Shown here: positions 7,836-20,215 of the stretch, one piece after another
How positions within the stretch are numbered: position 1 is the first letter of the stretch
Layout: each line of letters starts with the position of its first letter
Source: Roseimaritima sediminicola
Lineage (GTDB): Bacteria > Planctomycetota > Planctomycetia > Pirellulales > Pirellulaceae
Assembly (NCBI RefSeq): GCF_009618275.1
Contig: NZ_WIAD01000056.1
Coordinates: 1 to 38,630, forward strand
Direction: 5' to 3'
DNA length: 38,630 nt
Position numbers and translations under genes: made by a program
Notes under the pieces: model-generated
Database searches by the model: none
What the model was told of the DNA's origin: nothing
Seen by the model: only the letters and a program-made list of their open reading frames with translations

Positions 7836-10115
7836 ATGTCGGGGACTCACAGCAACCAAGCTCGCGATACGTTTGCGGGACTGGACACGCAACTTCGCTG
7901 TTTCTCGGTGGCTCGTGACGGGCGGGGGGTCGTCAGCGTGACATTGGACCTGCCGGAGCACTCCACCAACGTGATCAACGAACGGGTGCTGGACGAGCTG
8001 ACCTGGATCGTCAACAGCCTGCAAACCGACGATACGGCCCGGGTGGTCGTGTTTCGCAGCGGCAAACCCAGCGGCTTTTTGGTCGGCGCGGACGTGCACG
8101 AAATCGCTGCCCTGCGTGACTCGGATCTGGTTCATCAGACGATCCTCCGTGGGCAGGAATTATTTTCTCGGATCGAACGCATCCGCGCCGTGACGATCGC
8201 CGCCATCGATGGGGTTTGTATGGGGGGCGGTTTGGAATGGGCGCTGGCCTGTGACCTGCGGGTCATCAGCGATTCCCCGCGAACGCGCCTGGGGTTGCCG
8301 GAAATCCGCTTGGGGCTGCTGCCGGCTTGGGGCGGGACCCAGCGATTGCCCGAAACGATCGGCTTGGCCGCCGCCCTGCCCATGGTCCTGACCGGCAAAC
8401 CCATGGATTGCCGGCGAGCCATTCGGACGGGGTTGGCCGACCGCTGCGTCGCGGCCGAGGATTTCAACAACGAGGTCGCAAAAACCGTCGCCGAGGTGCT
8501 GGAGGATAAACTGACCGCCTCGCAGGCCAGCCGCCGCTGGACGACCCGGATCGCCGAACGCTTGGCGATCGGCCGGCGCATCATCCTGCAGCAGGCGCGT
8601 CACGAGATCCATGCGCAGGATCCGGAACAACACTATCCGGCGCCGCTGCTGGCCCTGGACGCGATCGAACGGGGACTGAGCGACCGGCGGGCCGGCTTGG
8701 CCGCCGAACGCGAACACTTCGCGCATCTGCTCCAGACGCCCGTGGCGCAGCGGTTGATCGGCTTGTTTTTCCAGCGAGATCGGGCCAAAAAAATACGGAC
8801 CTGGATGCCCCTGCGCCAGCGTCAGACGGATGCCACGTCGGCCGAACCGTCCGGCGGCCCGGACCCCTCGACGCCGCCGGCCATTCAGTCGATCGTCGTC
8901 ATCGGTGGCGGCGTCATGGGCGCGGAGATCGCTCAGTGGTGTGCGGCTCACGGTCTTTGCGTCACGGTCAAGGAAGTCCATCGCGAGGCGGCCGATGCCG
9001 CGCGCACGCGGCTGGATAAATTGGTCGACCGCTGGGCCGAATACCGCAAGGCCGACGAGGCCACCATCGCGGGCGTCCGCAAACGCCTGCGGATCACGAC
9101 CGAGGATGAAGGCCTCGCGACGGCCGATCTGGTCATCGAATCGGTGGTCGAACGCGAGGCGGTCAAGCAACAGGTGTTTCGCGAGGTCGATCAGACGCTG
9201 CCGCCGCAAGCACCGCTGGTCACCAATACCTCTTCCCTGTTGATCCAGCGTCTGGCGGACGTCACCGAACATCCCCAGCGCGTCGCCGGACTGCACTTCT
9301 TCAATCCGGTCTCGCGGATGGAATTGGTCGAAGTGGTCCGCACCGAACATACCACCGATGTCGTGCTGGCGCAACTGCTGCAGCTGGTTCGCACGCTCGG
9401 CAAGACGCCCGTTGTCATGAACGATTCGCCGGGTTTTGTGGTCAACCGCGTGCTGTTTCCGTACCTGGGCGAAGCGGTGCAGATGACGATCGAAGGCTTC
9501 GATGCCGAATTCGTGGACGCTCCGATGCGAAGTTTCGGGATGCCCATGGGGCCGCTGGAGTTGCTCGATCACGTGGGACTGGATATCGCGGCGCATGTCG
9601 CTGGGTCGCTCCGCGGTGTCCTGCCCGAAGCCGAGGGCGTGGCCGAGCGGTTGACGGAGATGTGCGAAGCGGGCGAGTTGGGCAAGAAAGCCGCTCGCGG
9701 ATTCTATCTGTACGACCGGGGCAAAAAAGGACGCCCCGCGGTCAACGGACAATCGGAATGCTTTGCGGATAAAGACGCGTTTGCCGACGACGCCCTGACG
9801 CCCACCCAACGCCGCTTGCTGTACCCGATGGTCAACGAAGCGATGCGTTGCCTGGATGAAAAGATCGTTCGTGAATCCTGGATGGTCGATCTGGCGGTCG
9901 TGCTGGGAACCGGATTCGCCCCCTTCCGCGGCGGACCGCTGCAGTGGATGGAAGACGTCGGGGCGGAGGTGGTTTGCCGCAACATGGAAACCCTGGCAGA
10001 ACAGTTCGGCCGGCGGTTCGAGCCCGCGCCGGGACTGATCGCCGCCGCTCAGTGGAAGGAGCCGCTGATGCATTTGCACGCCACGGAGGATTCTAAACGC
10101 GAGGTGTCCCGATGA
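7836..10115 (+). CDS. enoyl-CoA hydratase / 3-hydroxyacyl-CoA dehydrogenase fusion (FadJ/FadB-like)
   Basis: A 759-residue multifunctional beta-oxidation enzyme that hydrates 2-enoyl-CoA and then oxidises the 3-hydroxyacyl-CoA with NAD. The N-terminal crotonase domain (about 25-300) has the oxyanion segment [15 protein letters not shown] and glutamates at the two catalytic positions, Glu134 and Glu156 (LPEIRLG), set two residues further apart than in typical homologues. The dehydrogenase part begins at the Rossmann loop GGGVMG (357-362) and includes HFFNP with catalytic His487, followed by [10 protein letters not shown] near 529. The C-terminal repeat domain ends with [12 protein letters not shown] used ATG 7836 (GGAG 6 nt upstream) rather than the in-frame TTG at 7824. 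It is 43 nt after the thiolase gene and overlaps the next gene by 4 nt. Confidence 0.93.
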   Translation: MSGTHSNQARDTFAGLDTQLRCFSVARDGRGVVSVTLDLPEHSTNVINERVLDELTWIVNSLQTDDTARVVVFRSGKPSGFLVGADVHEIAALRDSDLVHQTILRGQELFSRIERIRAVTIAAIDGVCMGGGLEWALACDLRVISDSPRTRLGLPEIRLGLLPAWGGTQRLPETIGLAAALPMVLTGKPMDCRRAIRTGLADRCVAAEDFNNEVAKTVAEVLEDKLTASQASRRWTTRIAERLAIGRRIILQQARHEIHAQDPEQHYPAPLLALDAIERGLSDRRAGLAAEREHFAHLLQTPVAQRLIGLFFQRDRAKKIRTWMPLRQRQTDATSAEPSGGPDPSTPPAIQSIVVIGGGVMGAEIAQWCAAHGLCVTVKEVHREAADAARTRLDKLVDRWAEYRKADEATIAGVRKRLRITTEDEGLATADLVIESVVEREAVKQQVFREVDQTLPPQAPLVTNTSSLLIQRLADVTEHPQRVAGLHFFNPVSRMELVEVVRTEHTTDVVLAQLLQLVRTLGKTPVVMNDSPGFVVNRVLFPYLGEAVQMTIEGFDAEFVDAPMRSFGMPMGPLELLDHVGLDIAAHVAGSLRGVLPEAEGVAERLTEMCEAGELGKKAARGFYLYDRGKKGRPAVNGQSECFADKDAFADDALTPTQRRLLYPMVNEAMRCLDEKIVRESWMVDLAVVLGTGFAPFRGGPLQWMEDVGAEVVCRNMETLAEQFGRRFEPAPGLIAAAQWKEPLMHLHATEDSKREVSR

Positions 10116-12190
10116 GTACCGAGGCCCCCAAACGACCACCGCACGATGCCAACGCCCAACCCGCGCCGGCCAGGGATGTGGACGCCCAACGCCCCGCGGC
10201 CGAATCGGCCCAGCGGCCCAGTGCGTTCGAGGAGCGTTCCTTTGCCGAGACGGCCCTGCGCTTGGGCGGCGCCAGCGAGGACGAATCGCGACGAACCGGA
10301 GCGGTGGACTCCGCCGATGACCAGGTGGAGATGCTGTTCGCGCCTCAGTACCAGACCGTCAACAGCCCGATCCATCGGGCGGTCTGGGATCGACGTGTGC
10401 CCACCGAGTTGTTCGCGGGGACCGCGGATGCCGAACCGTGTCCGCCGGTCGCGCGGCAGACGATCGATCGCTGTGTCGCTGTGGTCCGCCGTCACAAGCA
10501 TGCCGAAACCCTGCTGGGTGACGACGGCCGAATCGCCGACGTCGTACTCGAGGACTTGGCCGAGGAAGGTTACTGGGGCTTGCTGGTGGATCCGCAGTAC
10601 GGCGGCCGCGGGTTTCGCTTTAGGCACTTCTGCCGGTTGATCACCCAGATGGCAACGGTCGATCCCACAGTGGCCGGTTTGGCATCGGTGCATGGTTGCA
10701 TCGGCGCGGTCGATCCGGTTCGCACCTTCGGCAACGCCCAGCAACGCGAGCGTTTCCTGCCCGCTTTGGCCAGCGGCCGGCGCTTGTCCGCTTTCGCCCT
10801 GACCGAGCCCGGTGCGGGCAGCGACCTGACGGCCCTACGGACCCGCGCCGTGCGTGACGGCGATGAGTACGTGGTCGATGGAGAGAAACTGTTTATCACC
10901 AACGTGCTGCCCGGCCGTACCATCGGACTGGTGTGTTTGATCGACGAGAAACCGGCGGTCTTGATCGTGGAATTGCCCGAGACGGAGAACGAGCATTTTT
11001 ATTTGCGTCGTTACGGCATCTATGCCCTTCGCCGTACCAATAACCATGGCATCGTGTTTCGCGGATTCCGGGTACCGGTTGCCAACCGCCTGGACCCTCA
11101 TACGGGCGACGGCCTGACGATCGCCTATCACGGCTTGAATCTGGGACGCGTCGCCCTGTGTGCCAACGCCGCCGGCGCGATGCGGATGATGTTGGCCGAT
11201 ATGCTGCCCTGGGCACAGTTCCGCGAGACCTATGGTCAAGCGATCGCCCGTCGCGAATTGGTGCGGCGCCGAATCGGACGAATGGCCGGTTTGATCGTCG
11301 GCTGTGATGCCCTGGTCCAGTGGTGCAGCGATCTGATCGATCAGGGCTACCGCGGCGAGATGGAATGTGTGATCGCCAAAATATTTGGCAGTGAAGCACA
11401 GAAAGAAGCGGCTATCGAACTGTATATGAAAACCCACGGCGGCCGCTCCTTCCTGCACGGTCACCTCTTCGGCGACAACGTGCACGAGTTTCTCGCCCCC
11501 TGCATCTACGAGGGCGAAGGCGAAATGCTGGCCATGGCTTTGTTCAAATCTTTGGTCAAACAGCACGGCCGCGATTATTTCGAATCGATCGGCAAGACCC
11601 TGGCCGCCGAAGGCATCGGCCAACCCAACCTGTTGAACCCGCGACACGCCTGGCTGCTTCGCCGATCGCTCTGGCGGTACGCCAACTGGATGATGCAGCA
11701 AGCCCTGCTGCCGCGACGATGGACGACCGCGACGGCGCGGCCGCAAAACCTGCTCGAGCCGTTTGCCGGACATGTTCGCTTCGCCCAACAAACGCTCTCC
11801 CGCAGCGGCGGTCGCATCTCGGCGACGATGCGGAAGTTCCAGTTGAAACTGGCCGAGCGGCAATGCCGAATCAGCAGTCACTCGGCGCGGATTCAGGACG
11901 CCACCGTGATGCTGGTGACGGCCCTGTACGGAGCCCAAAGCGACGATGCGACCACGCGACGGGCCGCGGATGTCCTATGTCGCGAGCTGCACCGGCGACT
12001 GACCGCCGGCGTGGCCACCGATGGCGATTACGCCCACGTGACCGAGCTGGGCCGCAGCATCGCCGAACAGGGCTGGCGCGAGCTCGACGGCGTCGAGGGC
12101 GAAGCCATTCTGATGCGCTACGACCGCGAGCAGGCAAAAAACGATGGGGGCCAAAGCGGAAGGCTGCAACACCGAGGGACTGCGGAATGA
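10112..12190 (+). CDS. acyl-CoA dehydrogenase, large VLCAD/ACAD9-like form
   Basis: FAD-dependent enzyme for the first oxidation of beta-oxidation, acyl-CoA to trans-2-enoyl-CoA. At 692 residues it is far longer than the roughly 380 of soluble short/medium-chain forms. The core has [10 protein letters not shown] at 229-238 and [15 protein letters not shown] after it. The catalytic glutamate is probably Glu467 in YEGEGEM. A C-terminal alpha-helical extension of about 170 residues resembles that of VLCAD/ACAD9, which suggests long-chain substrates. The first 45 or so residues are Pro/Ala/Gln-rich and probably disordered. ATGA overlaps join it to genes on both sides. Confidence 0.92.
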   Translation: MSTEAPKRPPHDANAQPAPARDVDAQRPAAESAQRPSAFEERSFAETALRLGGASEDESRRTGAVDSADDQVEMLFAPQYQTVNSPIHRAVWDRRVPTELFAGTADAEPCPPVARQTIDRCVAVVRRHKHAETLLGDDGRIADVVLEDLAEEGYWGLLVDPQYGGRGFRFRHFCRLITQMATVDPTVAGLASVHGCIGAVDPVRTFGNAQQRERFLPALASGRRLSAFALTEPGAGSDLTALRTRAVRDGDEYVVDGEKLFITNVLPGRTIGLVCLIDEKPAVLIVELPETENEHFYLRRYGIYALRRTNNHGIVFRGFRVPVANRLDPHTGDGLTIAYHGLNLGRVALCANAAGAMRMMLADMLPWAQFRETYGQAIARRELVRRRIGRMAGLIVGCDALVQWCSDLIDQGYRGEMECVIAKIFGSEAQKEAAIELYMKTHGGRSFLHGHLFGDNVHEFLAPCIYEGEGEMLAMALFKSLVKQHGRDYFESIGKTLAAEGIGQPNLLNPRHAWLLRRSLWRYANWMMQQALLPRRWTTATARPQNLLEPFAGHVRFAQQTLSRSGGRISATMRKFQLKLAERQCRISSHSARIQDATVMLVTALYGAQSDDATTRRAADVLCRELHRRLTAGVATDGDYAHVTELGRSIAEQGWRELDGVEGEAILMRYDREQAKNDGGQSGRLQHRGTAE

Positions 12191-13143
12191 TTCGCAAGAT
12201 GCCCGGTCGCATCCTACGAGGCCCGATGCTGAACCGTCTGGGAAGCGTGCTGCCGCAGAGCCGGGAACCGGTGCGCACCCCCGTCGTGGCGCTCGGCGGA
12301 GGCGGGGCAAGGGGGATTGCGCACCTGGGCGTATTGGAACAGCTGCAGCAGTCCGGCTGCCAGATCGCTCGGATGGTCGGCGTCAGTATCGGCAGTCTGG
12401 TCGCCGCGATGTGCTCCGGCGGCCAGATCGCTCAGGCCCAGCAGGCGGCTCGCGATTACTTGTTCAGCGAGCGGTTTCGCAGCCACGGACACCTCTTGCC
12501 CGGCACCGAACCGGCCCAGTTCTCGCCCGAAGCCAGCCTGTTGACGTTCTTCGATCGCATCAAGCGTTTGGTCCACAACGGTCGCCGTTTGAATCGGTTG
12601 ATGAACCATCCGTCGCTGCTGCCGGAGAATATTCTGGTCGAGGCCGTCGAAACATTGGTGCCCGACATCGACATTACCGAAACGCAGATTCCCTTGCGGG
12701 TGATCGCTGCGGACTTGAAAAGCGGCCGGCCGGTGGTCCTGCGCAGCGGTTCGCTGCGAACCGCCGTGCAGGCGTCGGCTTCGATCCCGGGCGTGTTCCC
12801 TCCGGTACCGCTGGGCGACAAGCTGCTGTGTGACATCGGCGGGATCGACTCGCTGCCCAGCCACGCCGCTCGCGAGCAAGCGGACGACTTTCTGATCGCC
12901 GTGGATGTGGGGCCCGAGACGGCCAAGGACCAGGACTACCACCGCGCGATCGACGTCCTGATGCGGATGGAAGAGATCGCCGAATGGGCCAGTCGCCAGC
13001 AGGCCTACGCGACCAGTGACCTGGTGATCCGCCCCCACGTCGGTGACTGCGCCTGGTACGACTTCGATCGCTTCGACGATCTGGTCGCCGCCGGCCGCGA
13101 GGCCGCCTGCAAAGCCCTCCGCCGCTTCGCCCATCCGGCGTAG
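12187..13143 (+). CDS. patatin-like phospholipase (RssA-type)
   Basis: A 318-residue serine hydrolase of the patatin family, which releases fatty acids from lipids with a Ser-Asp dyad. Visible motifs are the oxyanion loop GGGGARG (37-43), the nucleophile elbow GVSIGS with Ser67, and DIGG with Asp216. I see no signal peptide or membrane segment, so it is probably cytoplasmic or peripheral to the membrane. ATG 12187 overlaps the dehydrogenase stop by 4 nt; longer in-frame openings upstream only overlap that gene. Being last in a beta-oxidation operon suggests it supplies acyl chains to the ligase at the front. The true substrate is unknown. Confidence 0.9.
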   Translation: MIRKMPGRILRGPMLNRLGSVLPQSREPVRTPVVALGGGGARGIAHLGVLEQLQQSGCQIARMVGVSIGSLVAAMCSGGQIAQAQQAARDYLFSERFRSHGHLLPGTEPAQFSPEASLLTFFDRIKRLVHNGRRLNRLMNHPSLLPENILVEAVETLVPDIDITETQIPLRVIAADLKSGRPVVLRSGSLRTAVQASASIPGVFPPVPLGDKLLCDIGGIDSLPSHAAREQADDFLIAVDVGPETAKDQDYHRAIDVLMRMEEIAEWASRQQAYATSDLVIRPHVGDCAWYDFDRFDDLVAAGREAACKALRRFAHPA

Positions 13144-15183
<2,040 letters not shown>

Positions 15184-15190
15184 GCCGCGC

Positions 15191-15225
15191 AGGTCCAGCG
15201 CCCGCGACCTTTTCTGTTCTTTCAA
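15191..15225 (+). terminator. weak attenuator-like hairpin between groEL1 and groES
   Basis: AGGTC (15191-15195) pairs with GACCT (15206-15210) and is followed by the T-rich tract TTTCTGTTCTTTC. The stem is only 5 bp, so at most partial termination would be expected. Confidence 0.25.
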
Positions 15226-15272
15226 TAACCAATCGAAACCAGCATTTAATTAATACTTAGGAACCCATTGCC

Positions 15273-15569
15273 ATGGCAAAAATCAACTTGCGTCCTCTCG
15301 ATGATCGTGTTGTCGTCCAGCCCAGCGAAGCCGAAGAGACCACCGCTGGTGGGATCGTTCTGCCCGATGCCGCTCGCGAGAAACCGCAGCGTGGCACGGT
15401 CGTCGCCGTCGGACCCGGCCGCCTGCTCGACAGCGGCAGTCGCGGCGAGCTGGACATCGCCGTCGGTGACACGGTGATCTACGGCAAGTACGGCGGCAGC
15501 GAGGTCGAGGTCGACGGTCAGGAAATGAAGATCCTGCGCGAGAGCGACATCCTGGCGAAGCTGCTGTAA
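15273..15569 (+). CDS. groES: co-chaperonin GroES
   Basis: The 98-residue lid of the GroEL cage. It begins [17 protein letters not shown] and has the mobile-loop segment [12 protein letters not shown]-type sequence ([16 protein letters not shown]), then [24 protein letters not shown] and the typical C-terminal [15 protein letters not shown] lies 10 nt upstream of the ATG. It sits between two groEL genes, 89 nt after the first and 71 nt before the second, so one mRNA could supply both. Its stop codon is within a perfect hairpin. Confidence 0.97.
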   Translation: MAKINLRPLDDRVVVQPSEAEETTAGGIVLPDAAREKPQRGTVVAVGPGRLLDSGSRGELDIAVGDTVIYGKYGGSEVEVDGQEMKILRESDILAKLL

Positions 15570-15589
15570 ACGCTCGAGCTTGCGTTTAC
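15566..15589 (+). promoter_or_regulatory. perfect hairpin over the groES stop codon
   Basis: GTAAACGC (15566-15573) and GCGTTTAC (15582-15589) form a perfect 8-bp stem with an 8-nt loop. The stem includes the TAA stop of groES. No T-run follows, so this is not a standard intrinsic terminator. It might be an mRNA processing or stability site that sets the ratio of groES to groEL2; this is inference. Confidence 0.4.
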
Positions 15590-15640
15590 GTCCGTTCATC
15601 AACACATTCATTCAAACAGACATAACTGAGGACCTGACAA

Positions 15641-17260
15641 GTGGCAAAACAACTGCTATTTGAGGACCACGCACGGGCTCGCATGCTCGCCGGCGTGGAG
15701 AAGTTGGCCAAGGCCGTGGCCACCACGATGGGCCCCACCGGGCGCAACGTGATCATCAACAAGTCCTTTGGCGGACCGACCGTTACCAAAGACGGGGTGA
15801 CGGTTGCCAAAGAGATCGAACTGGAAGATCGCTTCGAGAACATGGGCGCCAAATTGGTCGTCGAAGTTGCTCAGAAGACCAGCGATCTGGCCGGTGACGG
15901 CACCACCACGGCCACCGTGTTGGCGCGAGCCATCTTCAAAGAGGGCCTGCGGAACATCGTCGCCGGCAGCAACCCGGCGGCCATCCGCCGCGGCATCGAC
16001 AAGGCCGTCCAGGCCGCCAGCGATCGCCTGCAGGAAATGGCCCGTCCGGTGACCAGCAAGCAGGAAGTCGCCCACGTGGGTGCGATCTCCGCCAACAACG
16101 ATCCGGCCATCGGCGAACTGTTGGCCGATGCTCTGGAGCGGGTCGGCAACGACGGCGTGACCACGGTCGAAGAGGGCAAGACCCGCGACACCGAGGTTTC
16201 CTACGTCGACGGGATGCAGTTCGACAAAGGTTTCATCTCGCCCTACTTCATCACCGATTCGACTTCCATGGAAGCGGTGATGGAAGACGCTTTGATCCTG
16301 CTGTACGAAAAGAAGATCAGCAACATCCGCGACCTGGTCCCGCTGCTTGAGAAAGCGGCTCAGAGCGGCCAGCCGTTGGTGATCGTGGCCGAAGACGTCG
16401 ACGCCGAAGCCCTGACCCTGTTGGTCGTCAACAAGCTGCGCGGCACGTTGAACGTGTGTGCCGTGAAGGCTCCCGGATTTGGCGATCGCCGCAAAGCGAT
16501 GCTGGGCGACATCGCCACGCTGACCGGCGGCACGCTGATCAGCGAAGACCTGGGCATCCAGCTGGAAAATATCTCCCTGGATCACCTGGGCCGCGCCAAG
16601 AAGGTCGTGGTCGATAAGAGCACCACGACGATCGTCGAAGGCGCTGGCAAGCGTGAGGAGATCGACAAGCGGGTCTCGCAAATCCGTACCCAGATCGAGC
16701 AGAGCGACAGCGAGTACGACAAGGAAAAGTTCCAGGAGCGTCTGGCCAAGTTGGCCGGTGGCGTAGCGGTCATCAGCGTCGGTGCCGAAACCGAAGCGGA
16801 GATGAAGCAGACCAAGGCGCGCTTGGAAGACGCCCTGCACGCCACGCGTGCGGCCGTGGAAGAAGGCATTCTGCCCGGTGGCGGTGTCGCCCTGGTCCGC
16901 TGCCACGATGCCGTCCTGGCCGCTCGCAAGTCGGCTCGAGGCGACGAGCGCGTCGGGGTGGACATCGTTTTGAACGCCTTGGATGCACCCATGCGTCAGA
17001 TCGCCGACAACGGCGGGATCGACGGCAGTGTGGTCGTTGACGAAGTGCGTCAAAAGGACGAAACGATCGGCTTCAATGCCAATACCGGCGAGTACGTCGA
17101 CATGTACAAAGCGGGCGTTATCGACCCGGTCAAGGTCGTGCGAACCGCACTGGCCAACGCCGCTTCGATCGCCGGTTTGTTGCTGACGACCGAAGCCTTG
17201 GTGACGAATTTTGAAGACGAAGACAAGCAGAAGCGGCCCGTCGAAGGCGTCGTCGCCTAG
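15641..17260 (+). CDS. groEL: chaperonin GroEL, copy 2 (no GGM tail)
   Basis: A second 60-kDa chaperonin subunit of 539 residues. It has all core segments ([38 protein letters not shown]), so ATP binding and folding activity are expected. Unlike copy 1 it has no Gly-Gly-Met tail; the C-terminus is acidic/basic, [15 protein letters not shown]. Starts with GTG 15641 (MAKQLLFED), GAGGA 8 nt upstream. The N-terminal octapeptide closely matches copy 1, consistent with paralogy, but the two differ throughout. Division of labour between GroEL paralogues is known in several bacteria; what this one prefers is unknown. A strong terminator follows. Confidence 0.97.
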   Translation: MAKQLLFEDHARARMLAGVEKLAKAVATTMGPTGRNVIINKSFGGPTVTKDGVTVAKEIELEDRFENMGAKLVVEVAQKTSDLAGDGTTTATVLARAIFKEGLRNIVAGSNPAAIRRGIDKAVQAASDRLQEMARPVTSKQEVAHVGAISANNDPAIGELLADALERVGNDGVTTVEEGKTRDTEVSYVDGMQFDKGFISPYFITDSTSMEAVMEDALILLYEKKISNIRDLVPLLEKAAQSGQPLVIVAEDVDAEALTLLVVNKLRGTLNVCAVKAPGFGDRRKAMLGDIATLTGGTLISEDLGIQLENISLDHLGRAKKVVVDKSTTTIVEGAGKREEIDKRVSQIRTQIEQSDSEYDKEKFQERLAKLAGGVAVISVGAETEAEMKQTKARLEDALHATRAAVEEGILPGGGVALVRCHDAVLAARKSARGDERVGVDIVLNALDAPMRQIADNGGIDGSVVVDEVRQKDETIGFNANTGEYVDMYKAGVIDPVKVVRTALANAASIAGLLLTTEALVTNFEDEDKQKRPVEGVVA

Positions 17261-17285
17261 TTCCGCTCTGGAATTGTATTCTGCG

Positions 17286-17328
17286 ATCGGGCCATTTCCT
17301 GTGCCATCAGGGATGGCCCGATTTTATT
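17286..17328 (+). terminator. intrinsic terminator after groEL2
   Basis: A perfect 10-bp stem, ATCGGGCCAT (17286-17295) with ATGGCCCGAT (17313-17322), has a loop that can itself pair (CCTG with CAGG). It is followed by TTTATT. It separates the groE genes from dnaJ-grpE. Confidence 0.8.
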
Positions 17329-17365
17329 AGCGTCTTTCCTACGCACGGTGGTTAGGAAATCCTGA

Positions 17366-18526
17366 ATGATGGCCGAACAACGCTGTTACTACGAAGTTCT
17401 CGAAGTCGAACGCAACGCCGACAAGGCGGTGATCGATCGGGCGTATCGCAAATTGGCGATCCGCTACCATCCCGACAGCAATCGGGAGGACGAGGACGCC
17501 GTAGAAAAGTTCAAGGAAGCCAGCGAAGCCTACGAGGTGTTGAGCGATCCGGAGAAACGGGCACGCTATGACCGCTACGGACACGCCGGAGTGCAAGGCA
17601 GTGCCGGACCCCAGTTCAACGATGTCGAAGATATCTTCGACGCCTTTGGCGATCTGTTCGGCGGAGGCGCCTTTGGCGACCTGTTCGGGTCCCGAGGACG
17701 AGGTGGTGGCCGCCGCCGCCGCGTGCGTCCCGGTGCCGATGTTCGCTGCGACGTCACGCTCACGCTCGAGGAAGCCGCTCGCGGTGTGTCCAAAGAGGTT
17801 TCGTTCAGCCGCCGCATTCAGTGCGAAACCTGCGGAGGCGATGGTGCCGCTGCCGGCAGCAAACCGGAAATCTGTACGACCTGTGGCGGGCAGGGCCAAG
17901 TCATCCAGTCGGCCGGAATCCTCCGCGTGCAAACCGCCTGCCCGCGCTGCCACGGTGCGGGACAGATCATCAGCACCCCGTGCAGCGACTGCGGCGGACA
18001 AGGCCTGCAAAGCGAACGCGTCCAGAAAAGCGTCGACATCCCGGCCGGGGTGGACGACGGGATGCGGGTGCGCGTACCCGGTGAAGGCGAAGCCAGCCCC
18101 GACGGCGGGCCCCCGGGCGACTGCTACCTGTTCATCACCGTCCAGCCGCACAGCCTGTTTCATCGCGATGGCCGCGACCTGATCCTGCAATTGCCGATCT
18201 CCTATAGTCAGGCCGCATTGGGAGCCGAGATCGAAGTACCCACGCTCGATGGACCCCTCCAGTTCCGGGTCGAACCCGGTACGCACAGTGGCGACGTGTT
18301 TACGATCCGCGGCCAGGGCATGCCGGATCCACGCGGCGGACGCCGCGGCGACCTGCGGGTGCAGACGGTTATCGAAGTCCCCAAAAAATTGAACGAAAGG
18401 CAGGAACAGCTACTGCGTGAACTGGCGGATTTGGAGCACGAGTCGGTGCTGCCGCAAAGAAAATCCTTTATGTCGAAGTTGCGAGATTTTTTTGATCCCG
18501 AATCCTCTCCCTCTCACGAATCGTAG
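17366..18526 (+). CDS. dnaJ: chaperone DnaJ (type I Hsp40)
   Basis: Delivers clients to DnaK and stimulates its ATPase. Domains in the 386-residue product: J domain (about 6-70) with HPD at 35-37; a Gly/Phe-rich linker (FGDLFGGGAFGDLFG); four zinc-binding CxxCxGxG repeats starting near Cys153 (CETCGGDG, CTTCGGQG, CPRCHGAG, CSDCGGQG); and the C-terminal substrate-binding domain. This is a complete type I protein. The start is ATG 17366 with AGGA 8 nt upstream; a second ATG follows directly and is possible. grpE lies 9 nt downstream, so the pair is probably one operon. dnaK is not in the window. Confidence 0.97.
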   Translation: MMAEQRCYYEVLEVERNADKAVIDRAYRKLAIRYHPDSNREDEDAVEKFKEASEAYEVLSDPEKRARYDRYGHAGVQGSAGPQFNDVEDIFDAFGDLFGGGAFGDLFGSRGRGGGRRRRVRPGADVRCDVTLTLEEAARGVSKEVSFSRRIQCETCGGDGAAAGSKPEICTTCGGQGQVIQSAGILRVQTACPRCHGAGQIISTPCSDCGGQGLQSERVQKSVDIPAGVDDGMRVRVPGEGEASPDGGPPGDCYLFITVQPHSLFHRDGRDLILQLPISYSQAALGAEIEVPTLDGPLQFRVEPGTHSGDVFTIRGQGMPDPRGGRRGDLRVQTVIEVPKKLNERQEQLLRELADLEHESVLPQRKSFMSKLRDFFDPESSPSHES

Positions 18527-18535
18527 TGCAAGAAG

Positions 18536-19213
18536 ATGGCCCAAAAAGACATGAATCAACCGCAGGACGAGTCGGCCCAACGAGCCGCTGGCTCGCAAAC
18601 CGCTGACCCTCAAGCTGTGGACCCGCAAACCGCTGGCCCGCAAACGACCGAGCAGGTGGAACCGAACCCCGGCGCCGCGGCGGCGACCGAAAACCCCCAG
18701 GACAATCCGCAGGGTGGACGCCCTGGCGAACAATCCGAGGAAACCGCCGGACAGAGCGAACCCACCGTGGAGTCGCTGAAACAGCAATTGGCCGAAGCCG
18801 ATAAACGCGTGCTGCAGGCCGAAGCGGAAAAGGAAAACTTCCGCAAACGGATCAAAGCCGACTACGAAACGCAGCTCCGCTATGCCGCGATTCCGCTGAT
18901 CCAAGACATCCTCGAAGTCCGCGACAACCTCCAGCGAGCGCTCGACGCCGCCGGCGATAATCAGAGCCTGCGCGAGGGGGTGGCGATGGTCGCCAAACAG
19001 TTGGACGACAGCCTTGCCAAACATCACTGCCGGCCCATCCCCGCCGTCGGTGAGGTCTTTGATCCCAACTATCACGAGGCCATCCAGCAGACGCCCAGTG
19101 ACCAATACGCCGCCGGCGTCGTCGCGATGGAAGTTCAAACCGGATACCAATTGCACGAGCGCGTCGTTCGGCCCAGTCAGGTTATCGTCAGTACCGGACC
19201 TGCTAACTCCTAG
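18536..19213 (+). CDS. grpE: nucleotide exchange factor GrpE
   Basis: Releases ADP from DnaK. The 225-residue product has a long N-terminal extension, then the coiled-coil dimerisation helix (SLKQQLAEADKRVLQAEAEK), ENFRKRIKADYE, the four-helix region, and the C-terminal beta domain with HEAIQQTPSDQYAAGVV. The extension of about 75 residues is rich in Gln, Pro and Glu and contains four pentapeptide repeats coded by a 15-bp tandem repeat (18587-18646). The start is ATG 18536; the ribosome site (AAGAAG) is weak, so coupling to dnaJ is likely. Confidence 0.95.
   Translation: MAQKDMNQPQDESAQRAAGSQTADPQAVDPQTAGPQTTEQVEPNPGAAAATENPQDNPQGGRPGEQSEETAGQSEPTVESLKQQLAEADKRVLQAEAEKENFRKRIKADYETQLRYAAIPLIQDILEVRDNLQRALDAAGDNQSLREGVAMVAKQLDDSLAKHHCRPIPAVGEVFDPNYHEAIQQTPSDQYAAGVVAMEVQTGYQLHERVVRPSQVIVSTGPANS
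18587..18646. repeat. 15-bp in-frame tandem repeat, 4 copies, in grpE
   Basis: Four 15-nt units (18587, 18602, 18617, 18632) of the type GCTGGCCCGCAAACC code AGSQT-ADPQA-VDPQT-AGPQT in the disordered N-terminal extension of GrpE. Units have diverged by several substitutions, so this is an older repeat than the one in the GT4 gene. Confidence 0.7.
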
Positions 19214-19231
19214 TGTTATCGAGATGCCCTA

Positions 19232-19537
19232 ATGCCCACTTATGATTACGAATGTGATGCCTGCGGACACGAGTTCGAATTGTTCCAGGGAATCAACGAG
19301 TCGGTAAAGAAGAAGTGCCCGGAGTGCAAGAAGAACAAGCTGCGGCGTTTGTTCGGCACCGGCGGTGCGATCATGTTCAAAGGCAGCGGTTTCTATCAGA
19401 CGGACTATCGCAGCGAGTCCTACAAGAAGGCGGCCAGCAGCGACAAGCAGGCCCAGTCGAAGTCGGACGGCAAAGGCGGCGACAACAAGTCCGCTAAAAC
19501 CGACACCAAAGCGGCTGCCAGCAAACCCAGCGAATAG
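19232..19537 (+). CDS. FmdB-type zinc ribbon protein
   Basis: A 101-residue protein of the FmdB/CxxC_CxxC_SSSS putative regulatory family. It begins MPTYDYECDACGHEFE, with Cys8-x2-Cys11 and Cys29-x2-Cys32 forming one zinc ribbon; then GTGGAIMFKGSGFYQTDYRS, a conserved segment. The remaining 40 residues are Lys/Ser/Asp-rich and probably disordered. The family has been suggested to be regulatory; its function is not established. It lies 18 nt after grpE and 10 nt before the isochorismatase gene, so it may share the dnaJ-grpE transcript. Confidence 0.9.
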   Translation: MPTYDYECDACGHEFELFQGINESVKKKCPECKKNKLRRLFGTGGAIMFKGSGFYQTDYRSESYKKAASSDKQAQSKSDGKGGDNKSAKTDTKAAASKPSE

Positions 19538-19547
19538 GTCCGATGCG

Positions 19548-20168
19548 ATGAATCCCAGCTCAGGTGACGCGTCCCGGCCGGGGGATGCGGAAACGACCGA
19601 GGCCCTGCCCCGCATCGGTAGTCGGCGGGTGTTGGATTGCGGTGACAGCCTGCTGTTGATCGTCGACGTGCAGGAGCGTCTGTTGCCGGTCGTCGCCCAG
19701 CCGCAGCGGGTCCAGCACAACGCGGCGCGACTGCTGCAGGCGGCGTCGCTGTTGGCGGTGGAAGTGGCGGTGACCGAACAGTATCCCGAGCGACTCGGCG
19801 GCACCGTGCGCGAGCTGGGCGATGCCTTGCCCGACGCTTATCCCAAACGCGCCTTCAGCGCCGCCGGCAGTGAACCGCTGGTCGCGCGACTGCGCGAGAG
19901 CCGAAAGCGGCAGATCGTGCTGTGCGGGATCGAGACCCATGTCTGCGTCCTGCAGTCGGCCTTGGATCTGTTGGCGTTGGGCCTGGACGTTCTGGTCGTG
20001 GTCGACGCCGTTTCCTCGCGCGGCACGCTCGATCACGAGGTGGCCCTGCAGCGGATGCGCGACGAGGGCATCGGCTTGACCACCACCGAAGCGTGTCTGT
20101 TTGAATGGTGCCGGACGTCCACCGATCCGCACTTCAAAGCGATCAGCCGGTTGGTCAAAGACGGCTGA
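19548..20168 (+). CDS. isochorismatase-family cysteine hydrolase
   Basis: A 206-residue alpha/beta hydrolase of the isochorismatase/YcaC/nicotinamidase superfamily. The expected triad is visible: Asp40 in LIVDVQERL, Lys100 in YPKRAFSA, and nucleophile Cys133 in CGIETHVCV. The first 28 residues are an extra polar extension. The start is ATG 19548; the frame is open further upstream but only over the FmdB gene. The substrate cannot be deduced; siderophore genes are absent nearby, so true isochorismatase activity is unlikely. Confidence 0.9.
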   Translation: MNPSSGDASRPGDAETTEALPRIGSRRVLDCGDSLLLIVDVQERLLPVVAQPQRVQHNAARLLQAASLLAVEVAVTEQYPERLGGTVRELGDALPDAYPKRAFSAAGSEPLVARLRESRKRQIVLCGIETHVCVLQSALDLLALGLDVLVVVDAVSSRGTLDHEVALQRMRDEGIGLTTTEACLFEWCRTSTDPHFKAISRLVKDG

Positions 20169-20175
20169 AGTTCGC

Positions 20176-20215
20176 CGCGTCTTTGCTTCCGCCACGAGCG
20201 ACGCGTTTTCTTTTT
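20176..20215 (+). terminator. candidate intrinsic terminator after the isochorismatase gene
   Basis: CGCGTC (20176-20181) pairs with GACGCG (20200-20205) across an 18-nt loop and is followed at once by TTTTCTTTTT. The stem is short, but the T-tract is the clearest in the area. Confidence 0.45.

Noticed and set aside
8160-10139. Long minus-strand open frame opposite the FadJ-like gene
   Set aside because: A shadow of codon bias; the plus-strand frame has all catalytic motifs and the operon context.
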